Assembly: GCA_944386205.1 (NCBI GenBank)
Contig: CALXAE010000007.1
Location: 1-34,506 of the forward strand
DNA from: an uncultured Clostridia bacterium
Lineage (GTDB): Bacteria; Bacillota; Clostridia; TANB77; CAG-508
Reading direction: 5' to 3'
Length of the DNA stretch: 34,506 nt
In this document: positions 1-8,119 of the stretch, one piece after another
How the letters are laid out: every line of letters begins with the position of its first letter
Numbering within the stretch: position 1 is the first letter of the stretch
Translations under genes and position numbers: made by a program
The notes under the pieces: model-generated
Seen by the model: the letters and a program-made list of their open reading frames with translations, nothing else
Database searches by the model: none
Told to the model about the DNA's origin: nothing

Positions 1-69
1 AGAGAGAAAATTCAAAAAGCTATATTAGAGGCTTATGAAGCTCCAGAAACAGAGGAATCAGCAGAATAA
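1..69 (+). CDS. spoVG: SpoVG C-terminus (partial gene, 5' end outside window)
   Basis: The first 22 codons are open and end at TAA 67-69. The residues REKIQKAILEAYE resemble the end of SpoVG, whose Bacillus subtilis homologue has RGKIQDAVLNEY at the equivalent place, followed by an acidic tail (here ETEESAE). SpoVG is a small RNA/DNA-binding regulator, and in Bacillus it lies in the same neighbourhood as pth, as here. Only the C-terminus is visible, so the call rests on a short motif plus gene order. A terminator follows directly, so the gene ends its own transcript. Confidence 0.68.
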   Translation, partial: REKIQKAILEAYEAPETEESAE

Positions 70-79
70 TAATAAATGA

Positions 80-104
80 AAAAGCACTTTTACGTGCTTT
101 TTTT
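80..104 (+). terminator. Rho-independent terminator after spoVG
   Basis: An 8-bp stem AAAAGCAC / GTGCTTTT with a six-base loop (TTTTAC) runs straight into a T tract at 98-104. It separates the spoVG transcript from the pth promoter just downstream. Confidence 0.88.
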
Positions 105-116
105 GTATATAAAAGC

Positions 117-145
117 TTGAAAAACTGTTAAAAACAATGTAAAAT
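117..145 (+). promoter_or_regulatory. Sigma-A type promoter of pth
   Basis: TTGAAA (117-122) and TAAAAT (140-145) are separated by 17 bases. Transcription would start near 152. This excludes the upstream in-frame ATG at 149 and supports translation of pth from 179. Confidence 0.72.
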
Positions 146-178
146 AATATGGATTATATTTTGAAAAGAGGAAAAAGA

Positions 179-739
179 ATGTATTTAATTGTAGGACTAG
201 GCAATCCTGAAAGTGAATATGCAAATACGAGACATAACATGGGATTTGATACAATCAATAAAATAGCCAAACAATATAATATAGAAATAAATAAACATAA
301 ATGTAAAGGGATTTATGGAATAGGGACAATAGAAAATGAAAAAGTCATTTTATTAAAACCACAAACATATATGAACTTAAGTGGAGAAAGTGTTATAGAA
401 ATGATGAATTTCTATAAAATAGATTTAAAAGATTTAATTGTCATTTATGATGATATGGATGTAGAACCAGGAAAAATTAAAATCAGAAAAAAAGGTGGAG
501 CAGGTTCTCATAATGGCATGAAATCAGTTGTGCAAAATGTAAATTCAGAAGAATTTGCTAGAATACGTGTGGGGATTGGAACACCTAAATATGAAAATGA
601 TAGAATAAATTTTGTAATAGGAAAAAATATACCAGAGGAAGAAAAAGAAAAATTAGAAAATGGAACAGAACAGGCAAAAAATGCGATTATAGAAATTATC
701 AAAAATGGTATAGATTCAGCAATGAACAAATTTAATTAA
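179..739 (+). CDS. pth: Peptidyl-tRNA hydrolase
   Basis: Pth is a cytoplasmic esterase that releases the peptide from peptidyl-tRNA that has dropped off the ribosome, recycling the tRNA. The 186-residue product begins MYLIVGLGNPESEY and continues NTRHNMGF, containing the conserved Asn and catalytic His of the family. The middle carries KPQTYMNLSGESV and IYDDMDVEPGKIKIRKKGGAGSHNG. Length matches the usual 185-195 residues. The ATG at 179 is chosen because GAGGA lies about seven bases upstream and a promoter starts the mRNA near 152. The longer reading frame from 149 would start before the transcript. It is probably cotranscribed with the RNase E/G gene 20 bases downstream. Confidence 0.97.
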   Translation: MYLIVGLGNPESEYANTRHNMGFDTINKIAKQYNIEINKHKCKGIYGIGTIENEKVILLKPQTYMNLSGESVIEMMNFYKIDLKDLIVIYDDMDVEPGKIKIRKKGGAGSHNGMKSVVQNVNSEEFARIRVGIGTPKYENDRINFVIGKNIPEEEKEKLENGTEQAKNAIIEIIKNGIDSAMNKFN

Positions 740-759
740 AACAAGGAAGGTTGGACAAA

Positions 760-1944
760 ATGTTAGAATTAATAATTAAGCGAACACAAAAAGAAAGAAA
801 AATTGCTTTAGTTGAAAATGGAAAGCTAATAGAATATTATGAAGAAACAGAAAAAGACAATAAAAATGAAGGAAATATATATATAGGTGTTGCTAAAGAC
901 ATTGTAAAAGGAATGCAAGTAGCATTTGTAGATATAGGTGTAGAAAAAAATAGTTTAATTCATTTAAAAGATATTTTAGAAAAAAAGGATGAAAAGATCG
1001 AGAAAATAGATTTACAACAAGAGATTAGCAAATATATAAAACCAAATCAGAAATTATTAGTACAAATAAAAAAAGATAGCAATGAAAAAAAAGGTGCTAG
1101 AATATCTACACATATCAATTTACCAGGAAAATATATTGTACTTATGCCAAATACAAACATAATTACAGTTTCACAAAAAATAGAAAATGCAGAAGAACAA
1201 GAAAGATTAATAAAAATTGTAAAAGAAAACGTTACAAAAGGAAATGGAGCAATTATAAGGACATCAGCAAAAGGAAAAGGACAAGAAGTTGTTGAAGATA
1301 TAAAAAAATTAGAAGCAAAATGGAATAATATTTTACAAACAAGTGAAAAAGAAAAGGAAAATGCACCAAAATTATTATATAAAAGTGAAGATACTGTTGG
1401 AAAAATGTTAATGGATTTAACAGATAAATCACTATCAAAAGTTATGGTTAATGATAGTACAGATTATAATGAAATTAGCAGAATAAAAAATGAAAACAAA
1501 GAATATAAAAATTTGCAAATCATCGTAAAGGGAGAAGAATCTATATTTGATATATATGATTTAGAACAGCAAATCAAAAAAATAGAAAATAGAAAAATAT
1601 GGCTAAAATGTGGAGGATTTATAACAATAGATAAAACAGAAGCATTAACAGCTATTGATGTTAATACTGGAAAATATACAGGAAATAAAACAATGGAAGA
1701 TACAGTATTTAAAGTAAACAAAGAAGCAACCATAGAAATAGCAAAACAATTAAGACTTAGAGACATTGGGGGAATTGTCATAATAGACTATATCGATATG
1801 CAAAAAGAAGAAGACAAAAAACAAATAGAAGAACTATTAAAAGAAGAACTAAAAAAAGACAGAAGCAAAACACAAGTAGAAGGATTTACAAAATTAGATT
1901 TAATGGAAATGACAAGAAAACACATATGTAGTCACAGAGATTGA
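760..1944 (+). CDS. rng: Ribonuclease E/G family endoribonuclease, C-terminally short
   Basis: This is an RNase E/G-type single-strand endoribonuclease for RNA decay and rRNA/tRNA maturation. The N-terminus (MLELIIKRTQKER, then NIYIGVAKDIVKGMQVAFVDIG) is the S1-like part. The DNase I-like catalytic part holds both metal-binding aspartates, D300 in AIDVNTGKYTG and D343 in RDIGGIVIIDYIDM. The 394-residue protein stops just after MEMTRKH, so the zinc-link cysteines (CPxC) that follow in RNase E/G are absent, and I see no CPxC in other frames downstream. The stop codon lies inside a palindrome (1940-1971). ATG 760 is preferred over TTG 751 because AAGGAAGG (743-750) directly abuts the TTG but is well spaced for the ATG. 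Either this clade has a short form or the tail was lost. Confidence 0.88.
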   Translation: MLELIIKRTQKERKIALVENGKLIEYYEETEKDNKNEGNIYIGVAKDIVKGMQVAFVDIGVEKNSLIHLKDILEKKDEKIEKIDLQQEISKYIKPNQKLLVQIKKDSNEKKGARISTHINLPGKYIVLMPNTNIITVSQKIENAEEQERLIKIVKENVTKGNGAIIRTSAKGKGQEVVEDIKKLEAKWNNILQTSEKEKENAPKLLYKSEDTVGKMLMDLTDKSLSKVMVNDSTDYNEISRIKNENKEYKNLQIIVKGEESIFDIYDLEQQIKKIENRKIWLKCGGFITIDKTEALTAIDVNTGKYTGNKTMEDTVFKVNKEATIEIAKQLRLRDIGGIVIIDYIDMQKEEDKKQIEELLKEELKKDRSKTQVEGFTKLDLMEMTRKHICSHRD

Positions 1945-1971
1945 ACGATGGGGAGGGGCAAATCGTTCAAT
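1940..1971. repeat. Stop-codon hairpin of the rng gene (REP-like), with a second small hairpin at 2033-2046
   Basis: A perfect 10-bp stem, ATTGAACGAT (1940-1949) and ATCGTTCAAT (1962-1971), encloses a G-rich 12-base loop. The rng stop TGA (1942-1944) is within the left arm. At 2033-2046 lies a second, smaller AACGA-ccta-TCGTT hairpin with related sequence, just before the rimO ribosome binding site. The rest of 1972-2064 has only weak internal pairing and no ORF. No T tract follows, so termination is uncertain. Confidence 0.65.
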
Positions 1972-2064
1972 AGAAAAGAAAAATCTATTTCTGTTCATTG
2001 TGCAATTGCATACTGAACTGCAACAAAAATCGAACGACCTATCGTTTAATGAAAGGAACAAAAA

Positions 2065-3429
2065 ATGAATGTAGGATTTGTATCACTAGGATGTAGTAAA
2101 AATTTAATTGACACAGAATGTTTAATAGGAAAGTTTAAAGAAAATAGATATCAAATTGTAAATGAAGAAGAAAAAGCAGATATATTAGTTATAAATACTT
2201 GTGGATTTATAGAAACAGCCAAAGAAGAGGCAATTAATACAATTTTAGAAATGGCAGAATACAAGAAAAAAAGATGTAAATATCTAATTGTCATGGGTTG
2301 TTTAGTTCAAAGATATTATGAAGATTTAGTAAAAGCATTGCCAGAAGTAGATTTATTTATAAAAATTGAAGATTATGATAAACTATGGGATAAAATCGAA
2401 GATTTAATAAAAAATGGAATTGTTGAAAAGGCAAAAAAAACAAGTAAAAAAATAAGTGAAATTCCACAAATGCCAATGCTGACACAGCAAGAATTTTTAA
2501 ATAGAACAGTTACAACAGGAAATAATTATGCATATATAAAAATAGGAGAAGGATGTAGCAATAAATGTACATATTGTGCTATACCATATATAAGAGGACC
2601 ATTTGCTAGTAGAAAAATGGAAGATATTTTAGAAGAGGCAACAATGTTAGCCAATAAAGGAATAAAAGAATTAATAGTGATAGCACAAGATACTACTAAA
2701 TATGGGATTGATATATATGGAAAATCAAAATTAGCAGAATTATTAGAAAAACTAAACCATATAGAAGGTATTAAATGGATAAGATTTCTGTATGCCTATC
2801 CAGAAGAAATTACAGATGAATTAATTGAAGTAGTAGCAAAAAATGAAAAAATTGCCAACTATTTTGATATTCCTATTCAACATATTTCTAATACAGTATT
2901 AAAAAGAATGAATAGAAAAACAAGCAAAGAGCAAATAGAAAAATTGTTAAATAAAATTCGAGAAAATATACCAGATGTCACATTACGAACAAGTTTAATT
3001 GTAGGCTTTCCAGGAGAAACTAAAGAAGATTTTGAAGAACTATTAGAATTTGTAAAAAAAGCAAAATTTGATAAATTAGGTACTTTTATGTATTCAAAAG
3101 AAGATGGAACACCAGCAGAAAAATTGCCAAATCAAATTCATGGCAATACCAAAAAAGCAAGATATAATCAAATTATGAAAGCACAACAAGAAATATCAAA
3201 AGAACTTCAAAATGAAAAGCTTGGAAAAACATATGAAGTATTGGTAGAAGATATGTCTTTTGATGGAAAATATTTTATTGGAAGAACCATGCAAGATGTT
3301 CCAGAAATGGATGGAATTGTATATATAAAAAATGAAACTGATAAAAAACCAGAAGATGTGCTTAATAACTTTATAAATTGTAAAGTTATAGATGTAAGTG
3401 ATTATGATTTGATTACTGAGTTTAAGTAA
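2065..3429 (+). CDS. rimO: Ribosomal protein S12 methylthiotransferase RimO
   Basis: RimO is a radical-SAM enzyme that adds a methylthio group to the conserved Asp of ribosomal protein S12. The N-terminal UPF0004 domain has the three auxiliary-cluster cysteines C10 (SLGCSKN), C46 (NTCGF) and C79 (MGCLVQRY). The radical-SAM CxxxCxxC motif is C164/C168/C171 in GEGCSNKCTYCAIP. The C-terminal portion (about 380-454) is a TRAM domain. SLGCSKNLIDTE at the N-terminus and IRGPFASR after the cluster favour RimO over the related MiaB or MtaB. The 454-residue length is normal. GAAAGGA about seven bases before ATG 2065 supports the start. Confidence 0.95.
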   Translation: MNVGFVSLGCSKNLIDTECLIGKFKENRYQIVNEEEKADILVINTCGFIETAKEEAINTILEMAEYKKKRCKYLIVMGCLVQRYYEDLVKALPEVDLFIKIEDYDKLWDKIEDLIKNGIVEKAKKTSKKISEIPQMPMLTQQEFLNRTVTTGNNYAYIKIGEGCSNKCTYCAIPYIRGPFASRKMEDILEEATMLANKGIKELIVIAQDTTKYGIDIYGKSKLAELLEKLNHIEGIKWIRFLYAYPEEITDELIEVVAKNEKIANYFDIPIQHISNTVLKRMNRKTSKEQIEKLLNKIRENIPDVTLRTSLIVGFPGETKEDFEELLEFVKKAKFDKLGTFMYSKEDGTPAEKLPNQIHGNTKKARYNQIMKAQQEISKELQNEKLGKTYEVLVEDMSFDGKYFIGRTMQDVPEMDGIVYIKNETDKKPEDVLNNFINCKVIDVSDYDLITEFK

Positions 3430-3448
3430 TGAGAGGTGGAATAAAAAT

Positions 3449-4456
3449 ATGAAAAAGAGAGTTTTAACAGGAGATAGACCAACCGGAAAATTGCATATAG
3501 GTCATTATTTTGGATCTTTAAAAAAGAGAGTAGAAATGCAAAATAGTGGAGAATATGACATTTACATATTAATTGCAGATGTGCAAGCTTTAACAGACAA
3601 TTTCAATAATCCAGAAAAGGTAAGAAAAAATGTAAGAGAATTAGCCATGGATTATTTAGCATGTGGAATTGATCCAGAAAAAACAACTATATATATTCAA
3701 TCTATGATACCAGAAACAGCAGAATTAACTGTATATTACTCAAATTTAGTAACAATTGCAAGACTTCAAAGAAATCCTACTGTAAAAACAGAAATTGCAC
3801 AAAAAAAAGAATTATTTGGAGAAAGTGTAACCTATGGATTTTTAGGCTATCCAGTAAGTCAAGCAGCAGATATTACAACATTTGAGGGAGAATTGGTGCC
3901 AACAGGAGAAGATCAAGAACCTTTAATTGAACAATGCAGAGAAATTGTTAGAAAATTCAATAGCATCTATGGAGAAGTTTTAAAAGAACCACAGATTGTT
4001 CTATCAGAAGGAAAAAGAATAAAAGGACTAGACGGAAATGAAAAAATGGGAAAATCTCTAGGAAATGCTATATATTTATCAGACTCAGAAGAGGAAATCA
4101 CCAAAAAAGTAATGAGTGCAGTTACTGATCCAAATAGAATAAAAAAAGACGATTTAGGAAATCCTGATATATGTATGGTAGCATATTATCACAAACTATT
4201 TTCTACAAAAGAAGAAATTGACACTGTTTGTGCAGAATGTAGAGCGGGAAAAAGAGGTTGTGTTGCTTGTAAAAAACAATTAGCAAAAAATATCAGCGAA
4301 TACTTAAGACCAATAAGAGAAAAAAGAAAATATTATGAAGAACATCCAGAAATTGTAGATAAAATCTTAAAAGAAGGAACAGAAAAAGCAAGAAAAACAG
4401 CACAAGAAACAATGAAAAAAGTAAAAAAAGCAATGAAGTTAGACTATTTTGAATAA
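3449..4456 (+). CDS. trpS: Tryptophanyl-tRNA synthetase
   Basis: This is a class I aminoacyl-tRNA synthetase that charges tRNA-Trp in the cytoplasm. The HIGH signature is exact (H16-I-G-H19 in GKLHIGHYFGS) and the second ATP-binding signature is KMGKS at 199-203. A four-cysteine insertion near the C-terminal third (CAECRAGKRGCVACK) could bind metal and is a feature I associate with some clostridial TrpRS. The length of 335 residues is usual. The ribosome binding site GAGAGGTGG (3431-3439) sets the ATG. The gene follows rimO by 19 bases, so they are likely cotranscribed. There is no room for a T-box leader. An inverted-repeat arm begins at the base after the stop. Confidence 0.97.
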   Translation: MKKRVLTGDRPTGKLHIGHYFGSLKKRVEMQNSGEYDIYILIADVQALTDNFNNPEKVRKNVRELAMDYLACGIDPEKTTIYIQSMIPETAELTVYYSNLVTIARLQRNPTVKTEIAQKKELFGESVTYGFLGYPVSQAADITTFEGELVPTGEDQEPLIEQCREIVRKFNSIYGEVLKEPQIVLSEGKRIKGLDGNEKMGKSLGNAIYLSDSEEEITKKVMSAVTDPNRIKKDDLGNPDICMVAYYHKLFSTKEEIDTVCAECRAGKRGCVACKKQLAKNISEYLRPIREKRKYYEEHPEIVDKILKEGTEKARKTAQETMKKVKKAMKLDYFE

Positions 4457-4497
4457 TGTCCAATTGGGGACGTTTCTTTTTGAGACATTTTTATGTT
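4457..4497 (+). repeat. Solo arm of a terminal-inverted-repeat (MITE-like) family
   Basis: These 41 bases begin at the first base after the trpS stop and are identical to the reverse complement of the right arm of the 17075-17382 element. They start TGTCCAATTGGGGACG and continue with a T-rich run and GAGACA. The matching second arm is not present nearby, so this is either a solo insertion or the remnant of a longer element. A short GTCC/GGAC stem can form at its start. Confidence 0.8.
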
Positions 4498-4506
4498 GAC
4501 TTATAG

Positions 4507-5817
<1,311 letters not shown>

Positions 5818-5836
5818 AAAAATTTATAAATACTAG

Positions 5837-5865
5837 TTGACGAAAGGGCGAAAAAATGGTATAAC
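5837..5865 (+). promoter_or_regulatory. Promoter of tRNA-Glu
   Basis: TTGACG (5837-5842) and TATAAC (5860-5865) are spaced by 17 bases. The predicted transcript starts about ten bases before the mature tRNA 5' end. Confidence 0.75.
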
Positions 5866-5882
5866 TATAAAGTAAATTTTAT

Positions 5883-5957
5883 GGCCCCTTGGTCAAGCGG
5901 TTAAGACGCCACCCTCTCAAGGTGGAATCATGGGTTCGATTCCCGTAGGGGTCACCA
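5883..5957 (+). tRNA. tRNA-Glu (anticodon CTC)
   Basis: A full cloverleaf is visible. The acceptor arm pairs GGCCCCT (5883-5889) with AGGGGTC (5947-5953), followed by discriminator A and an encoded CCA (5955-5957). The anticodon stem CCACC/GGTGG (5909-5913/5921-5925) encloses the loop CTCTCAA, with anticodon CTC at 5916-5918, reading GAG. The T loop is GTTCGAT. CTC is the minor glutamate anticodon in an AT-rich genome, which presumably also has a TTC isoacceptor elsewhere. It stands alone with its own promoter and terminator-like hairpin. Confidence 0.95.
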
Positions 5958-5972
5958 AAAATAGGATGATAA

Positions 5973-6015
5973 AATAACACACATCATATAACTAAAAAAT
6001 ATGGTGTGTGTTATT
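5973..6015 (+). terminator. Terminator-like hairpin after tRNA-Glu
   Basis: A 17-bp stem with one G-T wobble (5973-5989 pairing with 5999-6015) follows the tRNA by 15 bases. The following T tract is broken (AATTT), so termination strength is uncertain. Confidence 0.65.
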
Positions 6016-6070
6016 AATTTAAAAAGATATCTTCATATATTTAAAATTTATCAAATAAAGTAAAAAATAC

Positions 6071-6114
6071 TTGACAAATACAAACATATGTTTTAAACTA
6101 TATATAGTTTAAAA
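6071..6114 (+). promoter_or_regulatory. truB promoter overlapped by a perfect 24-bp palindrome
   Basis: TTGACA (6071-6076) is followed after 17 bases by TAAACT (6094-6099). Bases 6091-6114 are a perfect palindrome with 12-base halves TTTTAAACTATA / TATAGTTTAAAA. It covers the -10 element and the predicted start (about 6106). It could be an operator for a dimeric repressor or simply a 5' end hairpin. No cognate regulator is identified here. Confidence 0.6.
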
Positions 6115-6128
6115 AAGGATGAGGAAAT

Positions 6129-6989
6129 ATGAATGGAATATTAATTATAAATAAATTAAAAGGCTATACATCACATGATATTGTAGCAAAAGCAAAAAAA
6201 ATAACAGGAGAAAAGGTCGGACATACTGGAACCTTAGATCCATTAGCAACAGGAGTATTACCATTATTAATTGGAAAAGGAACATTATGTTCAAAATATT
6301 TAATGGATCATGATAAAACATATAAAGTTATTTTAAAGCTAGGAATTAAGAAGAATACAGGAGATGGGGAAGGCGAAATTTTACAAGAAGAAAATGTTAA
6401 TGAAAATCTTTTAGAAGAACAAAAAGTAAAAAACGTATTAAATAATTTTTTAGGAGAACAAGAGCAAATTCCGCCTATATATTCTGCTATTAAAGTAAAT
6501 GGAAAAAAACTATATGAATATGCTAGAAAAGGACAGGAAGTAGAAATTAAGCCAAGAAAAATAACAATATATTATATACAGTTATTAAAAATAGATAAAG
6601 AGAACAAAGAAATCGAATTTGAAGTTAGTTGCTCAAAAGGTACATATATAAGAAGTTTATGTGAAGACATTGCTAAGAAACTGGGAACTGTTGGATATAT
6701 GAAAGAATTGCAAAGAATAAGAGTAGGGATATTTAAAATAGACCAAGCAATCTCAGTAGAAGAATTAGATGAAAACACTATACAAGAAAATATCATAACA
6801 ATTGAAGAATTATTCAAGGATTTAGAAAATATCGAGTTAAATGAAAGAAAATTACAGATGTTTTTAAATGGTGTAAAATTAAGCTTTAAAATAAAAGATG
6901 GAATTTACAAAATATATAATAATCAGAAATTTATTGGAATAGGAGTTGTAAAAGATAATCTTTTAAAAAGAGATATAATTCTTGAATAA
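6129..6989 (+). CDS. truB: tRNA pseudouridine(55) synthase TruB
   Basis: TruB isomerises U55 in the T loop of most elongator tRNAs. The N-terminal sequence GILIINKLKGYTSHDIV and the catalytic motif GHTGTLDPLATG with nucleophile D37 are diagnostic. Further family motifs are YKVILKLGIKKNTGDGEG, QIPPIYSAIKVNGKKLYEYAR and SCSKGTYIRSLCEDI. The 286-residue length is typical for Firmicutes. GAGGAAAT just before ATG 6129 is the ribosome binding site. It has its own promoter. The ribF gene that often follows truB is not present. Confidence 0.96.
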   Translation: MNGILIINKLKGYTSHDIVAKAKKITGEKVGHTGTLDPLATGVLPLLIGKGTLCSKYLMDHDKTYKVILKLGIKKNTGDGEGEILQEENVNENLLEEQKVKNVLNNFLGEQEQIPPIYSAIKVNGKKLYEYARKGQEVEIKPRKITIYYIQLLKIDKENKEIEFEVSCSKGTYIRSLCEDIAKKLGTVGYMKELQRIRVGIFKIDQAISVEELDENTIQENIITIEELFKDLENIELNERKLQMFLNGVKLSFKIKDGIYKIYNNQKFIGIGVVKDNLLKRDIILE

Positions 6990-7052
6990 AAAGTTCTATA
7001 AATAAAAATACCTTAATATACTTGAAAATAGAAAAGTAGTTGAGGTGGTTTT

Positions 7053-7883
7053 ATGTATTATATAAGAGAAACTGACAAGCCTAATAAAATAGCGGAATGG
7101 TTGCATATTGTAATATTAGAAAATGATAATATTATTTTACCAATAACTAAGACAAGTTTAGATGAAAAAACAGAATACAAGCTAGCAATAAAAACCAAAG
7201 CAATTTTAGATAAAGCAAATAGTAAAAAATTAATATTAAGTAAGAAAATAAAAGAACAAGAAAACTATGTGAATTATTTATATTCCTATGAATATGAAAT
7301 TGTAGATGGAAAATGGCTATTTCAAATGTTATTCTTTAATGTCTTAGATTATGTAGTAAAAAAATTAAAAATAAAGGAAGAAGATACAAAAATAGGAATT
7401 TTAGTGAATGATATTTCGGATTTTGCAATTTATGTAATTAGAGAATTGGTTACAAAATATAAATACATAAAAATTGTTACAAATCATATAGATCGTTTTA
7501 AAAATATAGAAGATAAGATATCTGAAGAATATGGAATATTTATTAATGTAGGAAATAATAAAAGAAAGGTATTATCTAAAACAAACATTATATTTAATTT
7601 TGATTTTCCAACAGAGTTGATAAATAAATATACAATCTATAATATGGCAACAATTATTAATTTTAAAGGAAATGTTCAGATAAAAGATAAAAGATTTAAT
7701 GGCTTAAATATTAATGATTATGAAATTAATTGGAATTCCAATCCACATTTAGAAAAGTTTGAAGCAAAAGATGTTTATGAAGCAATGCAATATAAAAAAC
7801 AACCAATTGAAGAAACATTAAATCAAATAAAAAAAGACTCTGTTACAATAAAGTATTTGAAAGGAAATAAAACAAATATATAA
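7053..7883 (+). CDS. Conserved-looking hypothetical protein, 276 residues
   Basis: I do not recognise this protein. It starts at ATG 7053 with a good ribosome binding site (GAGGTGG). It appears soluble and lysine/isoleucine-rich, with no signal peptide or long hydrophobic segment. Residues about 110-210 alternate hydrophobic strands and helices (KIGILVNDIS, YIKIVTNH, NIIFNFDFP), suggesting a Rossmann-like alpha/beta fold, but no glycine-rich dinucleotide loop is evident. It lies 63 bases after truB and 236 bases before a penicillin-binding protein gene. Its base composition matches its neighbours, so it looks native. Function is unknown. Confidence 0.8.
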   Translation: MYYIRETDKPNKIAEWLHIVILENDNIILPITKTSLDEKTEYKLAIKTKAILDKANSKKLILSKKIKEQENYVNYLYSYEYEIVDGKWLFQMLFFNVLDYVVKKLKIKEEDTKIGILVNDISDFAIYVIRELVTKYKYIKIVTNHIDRFKNIEDKISEEYGIFINVGNNKRKVLSKTNIIFNFDFPTELINKYTIYNMATIINFKGNVQIKDKRFNGLNINDYEINWNSNPHLEKFEAKDVYEAMQYKKQPIEETLNQIKKDSVTIKYLKGNKTNI

Positions 7884-8119
7884 GTAAACAAATATATACG
7901 TAAACAATAGAATTTTGTAAACTTTTTCAAAAGCAATAGACAAAAATTATGTAGGCAAATTATATAATTTGTGAAAATCTTAAAAATTTAAACAAATACT
8001 TTCCTTTTTTTATAAAATATAATATAATATAAATGTCAATTTTTACAAACGGGAAAGAAAATAATAGAAAGATAAGTATTAAGAAGTATTTTTCGTTTAA
8101 ACTGGCAAGGAGGTAAATT

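Noticed and set aside
149..178. Upstream in-frame start for pth at 149
   Set aside because: The predicted transcript begins near 152, there is no ribosome binding site, and family proteins begin at the MYLIVGLGN equivalent.
1253..1781. Antisense open frames inside the RNase E/G gene
   Set aside because: They are shadows of an AT-rich coding strand with no ribosome binding sites or recognisable domains.
3430..3448. T-box leader expected for trpS or cysS
   Set aside because: Only 19 bases precede trpS, and 106 bases, mostly a terminator hairpin, precede cysS; no T-box sequence or antiterminator is seen.
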